This document shows, in pieces, positions 44,529 to 53,622 of a stretch of 64,000 nt of DNA. Numbering within the stretch: the stretch's first letter is position 1; each line of letters begins with the position of its first letter. The notes beneath the pieces are model-generated. The model made no database searches. It saw nothing but the letters and a program-made list of their open reading frames with translations, and had not been told where the DNA came from. Both the position numbers and the translations under genes were made by a program. This DNA comes from Candidatus Nitricoxidivorans perseverans (GTDB lineage: Bacteria > Pseudomonadota > Gammaproteobacteria > Burkholderiales > Rhodocyclaceae): NCBI GenBank assembly GCA_030246985.1, contig CP107246.1:1676282-1740281 (forward strand), read 5' to 3'.

Positions 44529-46112
44529 TCAGATTTGGATCTGGCCGGCGATCTGCTGGATCTTGATCACCACGAACTCGGCGGGCTTGAGCGGCGCGAA
44601 GCCCACGACGATATTGACGACGCCCTGATTGATGTCGTTCTGGGTCGTGGTCTCCTTGTCGCACTTGACGAAATAGGCGTCGCGCGGGCTACTGCCCTGG
44701 AACGCCCCCTGGCGGAACAAGCCCTGCATGAAGGCGCCGACGTTGAGGCGTACCTGCGCCCACAGCGGCTCGTCGTTCGGTTCGAACACCACCCACTGGG
44801 AGCCGCGGAACAGGCTTTCCTCGATGAACAGGGCGAGGCGGCGCACCGGCAGGTATTTCCATTCCGATGCAAGCTGGTCCGCGCCGCGCAGCGTGCGCGC
44901 TCCCCACACCACGCGGCCGGTGACCGGGAAGGCGCGCAGGCAATTCACCGCCAGCGGATTGAGCTGGCCGTTCTCGCCATCGGTGAGCTTCACCGCGAGT
45001 TCGGCCACGCCGTTGAGCGTGGCGTCGTTGCCGGCGGGAGCCTTCCATACGCCGCGCTGGCCGTCGGTGCGGGCCACGATTCCAGCGACCGCGCCGCAGG
45101 GAGCGAAATCCGCCAGGCGGTTTTCCTGCAGCGGGTCGGGCTGGCGCAGGTAGGGGAAATACAGCGCGGCGTTTTCGCTGCGGGCCAGACCCCAGCCCAC
45201 GCTGTCCAGGCCGCCGGCGCCGGTGAGATCGGAATGCTCGTCCCAGGCCATCAGCGGGTCGACGACGTAGATCGCGCGGCGCTGCTGGCAATACTTGGCG
45301 GCGGCGCTGCGGGTTTGCGCATTCACGTCGCCGCCGGCGCCGCGAGTGAGCGGCGGAACGCACAGCAGGTTGAACAGGTCCGCCTTCTCCAGCGCCCACA
45401 ACCCCTGCTTGGCGGCCTCCAGCGAGGCCGAGGAAATCTGGTTGTCGGTGATGGCGACACCGTCGTTGCCAGTCGCGGTGAAGGCGATGGACGAGGCGTT
45501 GTCCAGCAGCGGATCGGCGCCTGCGGGAGGATTGCCTTGCGCGACGGGACGCAACGCGGGCACCGTGCCGGGCGGCGTGACGATGCGCACCAGGTTCGAT
45601 TCCTGCTCCAGCACCCGCGTGACGAAACGCGCGTTGTTGGGGTCGGTCGAGAGGTTGAGGAAACGCTCGGTCACCCCGGTGGCGGTATCCCGCACGGCAA
45701 GGTTGAACAGGCTGTTGGCCGGCTCGCCGGGGAGGTGGGGACGGGTGTTGTGATCGACTCTCACGCGCAGCTTCTCGCCCCACTTGCCGGGATTGGCCGC
45801 GACCAGGTTGACGCCTGCCGCCAGGGTGAGGGTCGCCGCGACCGCGCCGTTGTGCACGCGCACGACGAGGGCGTCGGAGCCGCCGTTCTGGAAGAACTGC
45901 TGCACCGCATAGCTCAGGGTGCTGTCGCGCCACAGCCCGCCGAAACGGCGCTCGAATTCGCCGAAGCTCTGCACGCGCACCGGATCGTTCGCCGGGCCGC
46001 GCAAGGCGCGTCCGATGAAGGCGGTGATGGAGGTCGCCACACCGGTGATGGTGCGCACGCCGCTGGGCACTTCCTCGATATAGACGCCTGGATAGGATAA
46101 GGTGGCCGGCAT
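44529..46112 (-). CDS. eCIS contractile sheath protein (Pvc2-4-like)
   Basis: 527 aa. The N-terminus LSYPGVYIEEVPSGVRTITGVATSITAFIGRALRGPANDP and the C-terminus RRLALFIEESLFRGSQWVVFEPNDEPLWAQVRLNVGAFMQGLFRQGAFQG, ending in a strand that laces subunits together, are textbook sheath features. First gene of the operon. AAGGAG precedes the ATG at 8 nt. There is only one sheath gene, so the particle would use a single subunit type. The promoter is in the AT-rich region upstream. Confidence 0.93.
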   Translation of the reverse strand: MPATLSYPGVYIEEVPSGVRTITGVATSITAFIGRALRGPANDPVRVQSFGEFERRFGGLWRDSTLSYAVQQFFQNGGSDALVVRVHNGAVAATLTLAAGVNLVAANPGKWGEKLRVRVDHNTRPHLPGEPANSLFNLAVRDTATGVTERFLNLSTDPNNARFVTRVLEQESNLVRIVTPPGTVPALRPVAQGNPPAGADPLLDNASSIAFTATGNDGVAITDNQISSASLEAAKQGLWALEKADLFNLLCVPPLTRGAGGDVNAQTRSAAAKYCQQRRAIYVVDPLMAWDEHSDLTGAGGLDSVGWGLARSENAALYFPYLRQPDPLQENRLADFAPCGAVAGIVARTDGQRGVWKAPAGNDATLNGVAELAVKLTDGENGQLNPLAVNCLRAFPVTGRVVWGARTLRGADQLASEWKYLPVRRLALFIEESLFRGSQWVVFEPNDEPLWAQVRLNVGAFMQGLFRQGAFQGSSPRDAYFVKCDKETTTQNDINQGVVNIVVGFAPLKPAEFVVIKIQQIAGQIQI

Positions 46113-46441
46113 GGAGCTTCTCCTTGAAAGGTACGGGTTATGTGTTCAGGAGCCCGGATATACCGGGCATCCAGGCGGCATCTCGATGGTCACGTCGTCA
46201 TTGGATACACGCTGCCCCGCACGATCGAAACCAATGGATAGCTACGCCAGCTTCTCTTACTTGAAGCATCGATTATCAATTTAGCATGAGTATTACAAAT
46301 TAATATCAATTTTGGTCGTGTTTTGCACGAATATTGGCGAGCAATGATGCGACCAATTGATTGGATTGATTTTTATGGGAATCGGCCGAAGCGCTGTGCG
46401 GCGCGCCGGTGCCGATCTGTCGGCACCGGGTCGGGCGCGAA
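46113..46441. promoter_or_regulatory. AT-rich intergenic region with likely eCIS promoter
   Basis: 329 nt without a gene. 46200-46370 is markedly AT-rich against GC-rich surroundings. On the minus strand, a sigma-70-like TTGATA (46304-46309) is 17 bp from TGCTAA (46281-46286), leaving a leader of about 165 nt to the sheath ATG. Such a region could be silenced by H-NS/MvaT-like proteins (inference). No attachment site or tRNA was seen. Confidence 0.55.
46406..46429 (-). terminator. Perfect hairpin after the copper ATPase gene
   Basis: A 10-bp perfect stem, CCGGTGCCGA / TCGGCACCGG with loop TCTG, lies 12 nt past the stop of the minus-strand ATPase gene. It has no U tract, so intrinsic termination would be weak, but position and perfection suggest it ends the copper operon transcript. 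Confidence 0.5.
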
Positions 46442-48877
46442 CTACCTTTGCAGCCGCAGCGAGTTCGTGACCACCGAGACCGATGAGAGCGCCATCGCCG
46501 CCGATGCGATCATCGGGTTGAGGCGGCCGGCCGCGGCGAAGGGGATGGAAACGGTGTTGTAACCGAGCGCCCAGAACAGGTTCTGCCGGATTACCGCCAT
46601 CGTGCGGCGCGAGAGGTCGATGCCGGCGGCCACGCGGGCGATGTCGCCGCCAACCAGGGTGACGTCGGCCGATTCCACCGCGATGTCGGCGCCGCCGCCG
46701 ATGGCGAAGCCGACGTCGGCCGCCGCCAGCGCCGGCGCATCGTTGATGCCGTCGCCGATCATGCCGACCCGGTGCCCCTCTTCCTGCAACCGGCGGATCA
46801 GCGCCAGCTTGTCGGCGGGCTGGGCGCGGGCGACCACTTGTCCGACGGGGTCGATGCCGACCTCCCGCGCGATGTGGCGGGCGGTCGCCTCGACGTCGCC
46901 GGTGGCCATGATCGTGGTCAGACCCAGGCGATGCAGCAGCGCGATGGCCTCACGCGCGCCTTCTCGCGGGCGATCGGCAATGGCGAAGAGCGCGACGCTG
47001 GTGCCGTCGATGGCGACGAACACGGGCGTCTTGCCCTGCTCCGCCCAAACCTGGGCCTGCGCCTGCTGGGCGCGACAATCGATGCCGGCGGCTTCGAGCA
47101 GCGCGGCGTTGCCGATGAGAATTTCCTCGCCCTTCTTGCCCTTGCCGCGCGCACGCACGCCGCGCCCCGGCCAGGCCTCGAAACCGACGACCGGCGCGGG
47201 CGATACGCCGCGCGTACGACAGAAGGCCGCGATGGCGCGGGCGAGGAAGTGCTCGGAGTGGTCCTCTACGCCGGCGACCAGCGCGAGCAGCCGCGCCGCA
47301 TCCACGCCCTCGGCGGCGAAATCGGTGACGACCGGCTTGCCCTCGGTGATGGTGCCGGTCTTGTCGAACACCAGCGTGGTGAGCTTCGCGGCGGTTTCCA
47401 GCGCCTCGCCGTTGCGGATGTAGATGCCGCGCCGCGCCGCCTGGCCGGTGCCGACCATGATCGCGGTGGGCGTCGCCAGCCCGAGCGCGCAGGGGCAGGC
47501 GATCAGCAGCACGGCGACGGCGTGCGCCAGCGAGCGCGAGACGGGATGTCCCGCCAGCAACCAGCCGCCGAAAGTCAGTCCGGCGACGACGCCGACGGCT
47601 GGCACGAAACGCGCCGAGATGCGGTCGGCCAGCTTCTGTACCGGCAGCTTGGCGCCCTGCGCATGGTCGACCAGCTTGACAATGCCGGCAAGCACGGTGT
47701 CGCCGCCGACGGCGGTGACGCGCAGCGTGAAGGCGCCGTTGCCGTTGATGCAGCCGCCGACCACGGCGTCGCCGAGCCCCTTCGCCACCGGCAACGACTC
47801 GCCGGTCAGCATGGACTCATCGACGCTCGATCCGCCCTCGACGACTTCGCCGTCTGTCGGCACCTTGTCGCCGGGCCGCACGCGCAGGAGGTCGCCGACC
47901 CGCACGTCGTCGATGGACACGGTCTCGTCGCCTCTCGCCGTGGTGCGGACGGCCGTTTCCGGCTGCAACTCGATGAGCTTGCGGATCGCCTCGGAAGCCT
48001 TGCCCTTGGCGCGCTCTTCCATATAACGACCGCCTAGCACGAAGCTGACGATGCCGGCCGCCGACTCGAAATAGACGTGGTGGTGCATGCGGAACGCGCC
48101 GGGCAGGCTGTAGGCATAGGCGGCGCCGGCGCCGAGCGCGATGAGCGTGTCCATATTGGCCTCGCGCTGCCTGGCCAGCGTCCAGGCCTTCCTGAAGATA
48201 TTGGCGCCGGGGCCGAAAAGCACGGCCGTGGATAGAACAAGATCCATCACGCGCAACGCCGGCGAGCGGTGCATGAGCATGCCCGACACCATCACGGGCG
48301 CGGTGAGCCAGGCGGCCCGGACAAGGCGGCGCTTCGCTTCCGCCAGCCGCGCCTTCTCGCGCTCCACGAGCAGGCGGCGCTGGGCCGGCGTATCCATCGG
48401 ATGCGGCTGGTAGCCGAGCCTTTTCACCAGGGCAAACACGTCCTCGCGCGCGAGCCGCCCGCGCACGGTTGCCGTCTCCGCGGCGAAGTTCACGCTGGCC
48501 TCGCGCACGCGCGGATCGCGCCTCAGCGACATCTCGATCAGCGCCGCGCAGGAGGCGCAGGTCATGCCCTCGACGGCGACGTTGCACTCCTGCACCGGAC
48601 CGTCGGTCGGCGCCGCGTCGGGAGGCGAAGGCGGCGGCGCACCGGCAATGTTGCCGATCACCGCGTCGACAACCGCGAGCAGGCGCTGTTCGGGCAGTTG
48701 CGCGGGATCGTAGTGGATGGTCGCCGAGCCGATGTCCGGCACGATGCGCACATCCTTCACCGCCGCATGCTTGCGCAACAGGATTTCGAGCAGATAGCAG
48801 CGTTCCGGCTGCCTGGCGAGCGCCGGAGCCACCAGGCGAATGCGGCGCGCCAGGCGGTGGGCGACTTGGAAATTCAT
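46442..48877 (-). CDS. Copper-transporting P1B-type ATPase (CopA/CtpA family)
   Basis: 811 aa. Residues 1-75 form a heavy-metal-associated (HMA)-like fold without CxxC. A true HMA domain follows with GMTCASC at 104-110. The core has the membrane CPC motif ([14 protein letters not shown]), phosphorylation motif DKTGTI, TGES, and hinge [19 protein letters not shown] long open frame continues upstream over the previous gene; the ATG at 48877 overlaps its stop as ATGA. By motif, a Cu(I) pump. With SCO1 and the TlpA-like thioredoxin in the same operon it more likely feeds copper to periplasmic enzyme assembly (CtpA/CcoI role) than detoxifies, though that is inference. Confidence 0.9.
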   Translation of the reverse strand: MNFQVAHRLARRIRLVAPALARQPERCYLLEILLRKHAAVKDVRIVPDIGSATIHYDPAQLPEQRLLAVVDAVIGNIAGAPPPSPPDAAPTDGPVQECNVAVEGMTCASCAALIEMSLRRDPRVREASVNFAAETATVRGRLAREDVFALVKRLGYQPHPMDTPAQRRLLVEREKARLAEAKRRLVRAAWLTAPVMVSGMLMHRSPALRVMDLVLSTAVLFGPGANIFRKAWTLARQREANMDTLIALGAGAAYAYSLPGAFRMHHHVYFESAAGIVSFVLGGRYMEERAKGKASEAIRKLIELQPETAVRTTARGDETVSIDDVRVGDLLRVRPGDKVPTDGEVVEGGSSVDESMLTGESLPVAKGLGDAVVGGCINGNGAFTLRVTAVGGDTVLAGIVKLVDHAQGAKLPVQKLADRISARFVPAVGVVAGLTFGGWLLAGHPVSRSLAHAVAVLLIACPCALGLATPTAIMVGTGQAARRGIYIRNGEALETAAKLTTLVFDKTGTITEGKPVVTDFAAEGVDAARLLALVAGVEDHSEHFLARAIAAFCRTRGVSPAPVVGFEAWPGRGVRARGKGKKGEEILIGNAALLEAAGIDCRAQQAQAQVWAEQGKTPVFVAIDGTSVALFAIADRPREGAREAIALLHRLGLTTIMATGDVEATARHIAREVGIDPVGQVVARAQPADKLALIRRLQEEGHRVGMIGDGINDAPALAAADVGFAIGGGADIAVESADVTLVGGDIARVAAGIDLSRRTMAVIRQNLFWALGYNTVSIPFAAAGRLNPMIASAAMALSSVSVVTNSLRLQR

Positions 48878-49482
48878 GCCTTCGGACCCTGCTTTCGGTA
48901 GCGCACGAGCAGGAAGACGAGCCAGAACGTTGTCAACCAGGCGTTGCGGAACTTGAGCGGATCTTTCAGCCATCGCTGCGAGATCAGTTCCCAGTGCACC
49001 TTGATGAGGTAGAAGGCGACGATGTCGTTGATGAAGTTCGTGATCGCCTTCTCGGTCAGCGCACTCGCAATCACCGGCCGGAGCTTCGCCTGCAGCGAAC
49101 CCTCGGGCGCGGCGGGGACGCCCAGGCGGGCAAGCGCCGTGCGCACGCGATTCGTGCCACGCCGCACGACGGCGCGAACCCGTTCGCCGGCGTCATGCAA
49201 GGCAACGACGGCGGCGGAAGGCTCTTTCGGCAGATGGGCGAGGAGCCCGAACAGCCGCCGCGCGACGTCGCCCGTTCCGCAGGCATGCGCATCGAAACGG
49301 ATGGAAAGCTTCCGGCCCCGCGGGTCGAACGCGACGCGATAGACGCCCGCCAACTCGCGCAGGCCGCTGTCGATGGCCGCGGCCGCGGCCGGCCGGCACA
49401 ACTCCGGCGGCACATCGAGACGCAGATGCCCCGCCTCGCGGTAGCGAACGACGATCCGCCCCGCCAGTTCCTCGACATTCAT
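48874..49482 (-). CDS. HMA2-like protein associated with the copper ATPase
   Basis: 202 aa. The N-terminal half resembles two degenerate ferredoxin-like HMA repeats ([45 protein letters not shown]) without CxxC. The C-terminus has one amphipathic region and a hydrophobic helix ([12 protein letters not shown]). Seen next to copper ATPase genes in other proteobacteria. It overlaps the ATPase start by ATGA, so it is probably an accessory or regulatory subunit. Function unproven. Confidence 0.65.
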   Translation of the reverse strand: MNVEELAGRIVVRYREAGHLRLDVPPELCRPAAAAAIDSGLRELAGVYRVAFDPRGRKLSIRFDAHACGTGDVARRLFGLLAHLPKEPSAAVVALHDAGERVRAVVRRGTNRVRTALARLGVPAAPEGSLQAKLRPVIASALTEKAITNFINDIVAFYLIKVHWELISQRWLKDPLKFRNAWLTTFWLVFLLVRYRKQGPKA

Positions 49483-49489
49483 GACGCGG

Positions 49490-49840
49490 TCAGGCCTGCG
49501 GCGGGGTCGCTTGCCGGGCTTCGGTTGCCTGCGCCTCGGCGACGAGGTCGTTCAGGTTTTCCTTCTGGTGGAGCACGAAGTCCTTGCCCATGCCGGTCGC
49601 CTTCGTGACGGCCAGGACGATTTCCTTCTCGTACCTGTGCAGCAGGTAACCGGCGGCGACGCCAGCCGCCAGCAGCAGCAGCGGGTTGCGGAACAGGGCC
49701 GCGCCCAGAATCCCGCGCCCGGCGGCGAAACCGGTGGCTGCCATCACGGCGCCATGCGCCATCGGGTTGCTCATCATGTTGCCCATCATCGTGCCGGACA
49801 TCTGTCCGGCGGCGTGCTTGGCGGCCTCTTCCATCATCAT
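49490..49840 (-). CDS. Met-rich membrane protein of the copper operon
   Basis: 116 aa. It starts with a Met-rich segment (MMMEEAAKHAAGQMSGTMMGNMMSNPM), which could bind Cu(I). Gly/Ala-rich transmembrane helices follow (about residues 30-65) and a charged cytoplasmic or periplasmic tail. The RBS is AGGAG. It lies between the HMA2-like and TRASH-like genes. Not a member of any family I can name. Metal binding is inferred from the Met motifs. Confidence 0.6.
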   Translation of the reverse strand: MMMEEAAKHAAGQMSGTMMGNMMSNPMAHGAVMAATGFAAGRGILGAALFRNPLLLLAAGVAAGYLLHRYEKEIVLAVTKATGMGKDFVLHQKENLNDLVAEAQATEARQATPPQA

Positions 49841-49852
49841 GGCAATCTCCTT

Positions 49853-50038
49853 TCAGGGTTCGACGTTGTCAGTATGGGCCAATGTGATTGGCATTTCATT
49901 GATCTGGTGCAACATTTCATAAATCCCCTTGCAGCCCTCGCAACAGAATTCGAGGGTTTTTTCCGGGGTGGCGAGACTGAACGGCTTCACGCCCACCGCC
50001 AGGCTGCACAGATCGCAAGGGCGGTTCGGGTCGCTCAT
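49853..50038 (-). CDS. Small TRASH/YHS-like metal-binding protein
   Basis: 61 aa. CDLC (residues 8-11) and FCCEGCKGIYEML (residues 31-43) form the paired-cysteine pattern of the metal-binding domain seen at the N-terminus of some copper P-type ATPases. Here it is a stand-alone protein, which may hand Cu(I) to the ATPase downstream. It starts with an ATGA overlap on the thioredoxin gene stop. An apparent larger frame to 50341 is a shadow. Confidence 0.75.
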   Translation of the reverse strand: MSDPNRPCDLCSLAVGVKPFSLATPEKTLEFCCEGCKGIYEMLHQINEMPITLAHTDNVEP

Positions 50039-50529
50039 CGAATCAGTTCCAGCGCGTGGCGCTCGAAGGTCGCCTCGTCGGCCTCGCCGACGATCTTGCC
50101 GCGCACGATGCCCTTCCCATCGACGAAATAGGTCGTCGGCAGACCGACGACGCCGTATTGCCTGGCGATGGCGGATTTCTCGTCCAGCAGCGCCGGATAG
50201 GTGACGCCGATCTTCCCGACAAACGCCCCGACCGTGGCCTTGTCCTGGCCGGCATTGACGGCGATCACTTCGAGGCCCTTGTCCCTGTGGCGCCGGTAGA
50301 CGGCCTCGATGGCCTTCATCTCGCCCTCGCAGAACTTGCACCAGTCGGCCCAGAAGCGAATGACGACGGGCTTGCCGGCCCAGGCGGCGGGAAAATGCGC
50401 CGGCGCGCCGTCAAGCCGGTGTGTCTGAAAGGTCGGCGCCATGTCCCCGACATTGAGCTTGGCGGGCGGTTCTCCGCCGCCACAGGCCGAGAGCGCGAGA
50501 AGAAAGAGTATCTGAAGGATGCGTTTCAT
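50035..50529 (-). CDS. TlpA/ResA-like periplasmic thiol-disulfide oxidoreductase (lipoprotein)
   Basis: 164 aa. A lipobox (LLALSAC) makes it a probable lipoprotein. The active site is WADWCKFCEGEM, and the fold follows (APTFQTHRLDGAPAHFPAAWAGKPVVIRFW, cis-Pro VGLPTTYFVD). TlpA-type proteins keep the cysteines of SCO and CuA sites reduced for copper insertion. Its place with SCO1 and the copper ATPase supports such a role. Overlaps both neighbours by ATGA. Confidence 0.88.
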   Translation of the reverse strand: MKRILQILFLLALSACGGGEPPAKLNVGDMAPTFQTHRLDGAPAHFPAAWAGKPVVIRFWADWCKFCEGEMKAIEAVYRRHRDKGLEVIAVNAGQDKATVGAFVGKIGVTYPALLDEKSAIARQYGVVGLPTTYFVDGKGIVRGKIVGEADEATFERHALELIR

Positions 50530-51524
50530 TCGAGCAGTACCAGGTTCGATCGGAAGATCATAACCGAGGCGGCGGCGGCGAAGAGGAGGAAGCCCCCGGC
50601 CGCCACGCCGGCGAGCCGCGCCGTCACGGCCGGGATGATGGCCGCCAGGCTCGCCACCTTGCGGAACGGCTGGATCGCGCCGACCCCCAGCCCCGCCGCC
50701 GTCGCCGCGAACAGCGGAACATAGAGCCAATAGCCCTGCCAGTCGTATTCCGGCTTGAGGATACAGAACGGGCAGTGGTGGTGCGGATGCTCGTAAAGGT
50801 AGAGCGAGAGGAAGGACAGGATGCCGGCCACGGCAGCGACGAAAGCGACGGCGCTGGCCGTCGCGGCGACATAGCCGGCGGTGCGGTGCCAAGCGGTATG
50901 GCCGGCGGCGGCAATCGCGGCGCCCAGCGCCGCATAGAAACCGATCAGCGCCGGCTTCGGCGGCAGGGCCGAGAGATCGCCCGACAAGCCCTTGGCTTCG
51001 CCCGAGAACAGGCTGCCGCAGCAGGAGGTGATGACGTCGGCGCGCAGGTTCGAGAAATAGAGCCATTGCAGCGCCAGCACCGTCGCCAGCGCAGGCAGCA
51101 GGCCGATCAGCAGGCCATACTTGATCTTCACCAGCGGATAGTCGCGGCCGCGCGTGTCGACATGGTTGATCGCGAGCCACATCGCGGCGAGGAAGAACAT
51201 CGCCATCTGCGCGATCAGCGCGGGGAAACCCCAGGCGTTGGCGTTGAGCGCGCCGACGGCGCACATCGCGCCGACGAACATCACGGCCATGCGGTCGGCG
51301 TTGAAGACGAACAGCAGCAGGGCGACGAGCTGAAGCGCGAGCACGAAGGTCACGAGCGTCGAGAAGAGATAGGTGCGCCGCTCCAGCGCGAGCTGGAGTT
51401 CCGAACCGCTATGGATGTCCCAGCGCCGGGTGACCTGGAGGGCGAAGGGCGCCGCCGCCGCCAGCATCGCCACGCCCAGGGCGGAAGCCAGCAGCAGGGC
51501 GATGATCGCCGGCTGGAAGATCAT
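50526..51524 (-). CDS. Polytopic membrane protein of the copper operon
   Basis: 332 aa with about nine transmembrane helices. It contains DVITSCCGSLFS in one loop and HPHHHCPFCILKPEY in another, both potential metal or disulfide sites on the same face. The two cysteine pairs could be substrates of the TlpA-like protein encoded downstream. I do not recognise the family. Overlaps the ABC ATPase by ATGA and is co-transcribed with it. It may form a membrane complex with the ABC pair, an inference from order only. Confidence 0.65.
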   Translation of the reverse strand: MIFQPAIIALLLASALGVAMLAAAAPFALQVTRRWDIHSGSELQLALERRTYLFSTLVTFVLALQLVALLLFVFNADRMAVMFVGAMCAVGALNANAWGFPALIAQMAMFFLAAMWLAINHVDTRGRDYPLVKIKYGLLIGLLPALATVLALQWLYFSNLRADVITSCCGSLFSGEAKGLSGDLSALPPKPALIGFYAALGAAIAAAGHTAWHRTAGYVAATASAVAFVAAVAGILSFLSLYLYEHPHHHCPFCILKPEYDWQGYWLYVPLFAATAAGLGVGAIQPFRKVASLAAIIPAVTARLAGVAAGGFLLFAAAASVMIFRSNLVLLE

Positions 51525-52195
51525 TCCTCGACGATCCTGCCATCGCGCATGGCGACGACCCGATGCACGGCCGCCGACTCCACCACCAGCGGGTCGTGGC
51601 TGGTCAGCAGCACCGTGCGGCCCTCGGCGTTGATCTCTTCGAGAATGCCCATGAACTGTTTCGAGAGCGCGGTATCGAGGTTGGCGGTCGGTTCGTCGGC
51701 GATCACGACCTCGGGGTCGTTGAGCAGGGCGCGTGCGATGGCGACGCGCTGCTGTTCGCCGCCCGAGAGCCATTCGACGCGCGCCTCGCTCCGGTGCGCG
51801 AGTTTGAGCCGCTCCAGCAGCTCGGTCGCCTTCTCGCGAACCTCGCGGTGCGGCCGGCCGGTGGGCGCCGCGGGCAACATGACGTTGTCGAGCGCCGAGA
51901 GCCCCTTGACGAGATTGAATTGCTGGAAGACGAAGCCGAAGCTCACGCGCCGGATATCGGTGAGAAAACGCTCCGGCAAGCCCGAGATGTCCTCGCCGCG
52001 GAATTTCACGCGACCCGTCGTCGGGCGCGCCAGGCAGCCGACGATGGTCAGGAGCGTCGTCTTGCCCGATCCGCTGGGGCCGCGCAGCGCCGTGACCTTC
52101 CTCGCCTCGATGGAAAGGTCGACGCCGTTCAGCGCCCAGTATTCGTTGGGCTTGCCCTGGTTGAAGGCCTTGCGGATGGCGGCGAGTTCAATCAT
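51521..52195 (-). CDS. ABC transporter ATPase, LolD/MacB family
   Basis: 224 aa. Walker A GPSGSGKTTLL, Q-loop VSFGFVFQQFNLVKG, signature LSGGEQQRVAIARAL, Walker B VVIADEPTANLD. Members couple with FtsX-like permeases to move lipoproteins or drive periplasmic work by mechanotransmission. In copper operons such a pair is likely to assist maturation or extraction of a periplasmic metal or lipoprotein. The partner permease begins 8 nt upstream in the transcript. Confidence 0.9.
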   Translation of the reverse strand: MIELAAIRKAFNQGKPNEYWALNGVDLSIEARKVTALRGPSGSGKTTLLTIVGCLARPTTGRVKFRGEDISGLPERFLTDIRRVSFGFVFQQFNLVKGLSALDNVMLPAAPTGRPHREVREKATELLERLKLAHRSEARVEWLSGGEQQRVAIARALLNDPEVVIADEPTANLDTALSKQFMGILEEINAEGRTVLLTSHDPLVVESAAVHRVVAMRDGRIVEE

Positions 52196-52202
52196 GGCTC
52201 GA

Positions 52203-53336
52203 TCATGCGCGCATCACCGCGTCGGGATCGGTGGTCGCCGCGCGCCAGATCGGCACCAGCACGGCGGCCGTGTAGGGCACGACGGTGAAGAAGAACAGCG
52301 TCGCCACCGCGAGGCCGTCGATGGCCGGGGTCAGCGAAAAGCGCGGATAGAGCACGGCCCAGCCCTTCAATACCGGCTCGAACAGCGCCGCGTCGAAACG
52401 GAAGACGTGGATGTAGGCGGCAAGGTAGCCGATCAGAAAGGACGCGACGGAAACCAGCGCGCCCTCCCAGAACTTCATCCTGATGACGTCGCCGGTCTCC
52501 CAGCCGATGGCCTTGAGGATGCCTATTTCGCGCTTCTCCTCGGCCGAGAGGCCGGCGGCCTTGTCCCAGGCGAGGATGGCGAACGCGATGATCGCGCCGG
52601 ACAGGATCGCCAGCACCAATCCCTCGCGCCAGTCGAAGATCGAGGCGTAGGTGCGCAGCACTTCCTCGCGCAGGATGGGGCGGGAGTCCGGCAGCGCGGC
52701 GGCGAGCTTGGCCGCGACGGTGCGCACCTCCTGCGGGTTGGCGACCGACAGCGCGATATCGGTGAAATGGCCGGCCGGATATTCGAAGAAGTCGCGGAAG
52801 TCCCTCTCCGCCAGCAGCACGAGGTCGGCGCTCGCCAGTTCCGAGCGCTGCGGCAGCACGGCGCCGACGGTGAAGGCGAACAGCCTGCCCGAGTAGGAGC
52901 GGAACGACACGGTGTTGCCGGGCGCCAGGCCGCGCTCGCGGGCAAGGCCCGGCCCGATGTGCAGCGTTCCCGGCGCGATTTCGTGCCTCGGCACCATGAA
53001 GGTGTAGTTGGCCTTGACCACCGGGTCGTAGTAGTAGCCCCAGAGCCGGCCCTCCTTGGCCTGCACGCCGCGGATGCGACCGATCTTCTCCGGGTAGCCC
53101 GGTGGGATCAAGTCGTGGCGGCCCGCGACCATGCGCTGCAGGATCACCTCGGGCGAGCCTTCCAGGATCGCCGTCGCCTCCCGGCGCAGGGCATGGGTGA
53201 ACAGCATGACCGAGGCCAGCACGAACACCAGCAGCGCATAGACCGCCAGCAGGCCCAGGTTGCGCGTCTTGCGGCGCGCAAGCGAGGCCAGCGTGAAATC
53301 AATCAGGCTGCGCTGCTTTTCGATCCAGGGGCTCAT
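52203..53336 (-). CDS. FtsX/MacB-like ABC permease
   Basis: 377 aa, four transmembrane helices: one at the N-terminus (LLAVYALLVFVLASVMLF) and three in the C-terminal FtsX domain, with the conserved EKREIGILKAIGWETGDVIRMKFWEG motif. The large periplasmic loop between is MacB-PCD-like. Start chosen at MSPWIEKQRSL, overlapping the 107-aa gene by 38 nt. It forms a type VII ABC machine with the LolD-like ATPase. Confidence 0.88.
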   Translation of the reverse strand: MSPWIEKQRSLIDFTLASLARRKTRNLGLLAVYALLVFVLASVMLFTHALRREATAILEGSPEVILQRMVAGRHDLIPPGYPEKIGRIRGVQAKEGRLWGYYYDPVVKANYTFMVPRHEIAPGTLHIGPGLARERGLAPGNTVSFRSYSGRLFAFTVGAVLPQRSELASADLVLLAERDFRDFFEYPAGHFTDIALSVANPQEVRTVAAKLAAALPDSRPILREEVLRTYASIFDWREGLVLAILSGAIIAFAILAWDKAAGLSAEEKREIGILKAIGWETGDVIRMKFWEGALVSVASFLIGYLAAYIHVFRFDAALFEPVLKGWAVLYPRFSLTPAIDGLAVATLFFFTVVPYTAAVLVPIWRAATTDPDAVMRA

Positions 53337-53622
53337 GGCGGATGGGCGAATGGAGCGATCCGGTCGGGAAATGTTCGAACGCAAGCGGGTGGTCCTGGAA
53401 GGCCGAATGCAGGTCGGCCTGCGTCGGATGGCGCGTGTAGCGCGCCTCGGTGAACAGCGCGATGTCGGTGAGGCCCAGGCGGGCGGCGAGCCCGGCGGTT
53501 TCCGCGCGCACGGGCAGGCGCGCTCCGCGCAGGAAGGCGGCATCGGCAAAGGTCAGCAGAAATCCCGAGGCGGCGACGGCGAGCAGGGCAAAGGCGATCG
53601 ACGAAGGCCGCGGACCCGTCAC
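53299..53622 (-). CDS. Small secreted or membrane-anchored protein of the copper operon
   Basis: 107 aa. One N-terminal hydrophobic helix (SIAFALLAVAASGFLLTFADAAFL) and a soluble part with ALFTEARYTRHPTQADLHSAFQDHPLAFEHFPTGS, which carries several histidines. Its frame overlaps the permease gene at one end and the SCO1 gene at the other, so it is coupled to both. No recognised domain; a periplasmic metal carrier or complex subunit is possible. Confidence 0.65.
   Translation of the reverse strand: MTGPRPSSIAFALLAVAASGFLLTFADAAFLRGARLPVRAETAGLAARLGLTDIALFTEARYTRHPTQADLHSAFQDHPLAFEHFPTGSLHSPIRHEPLDRKAAQPD

Noticed and set aside
21842-46112. Contractile prophage or type VI secretion cluster
   Set aside because: No capsid, portal, terminase, integrase or lysis genes, and no TssJLM/TssK/ClpV. 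DUF4157, DUF4255 and Pvc15-like ATPase mark an eCIS.
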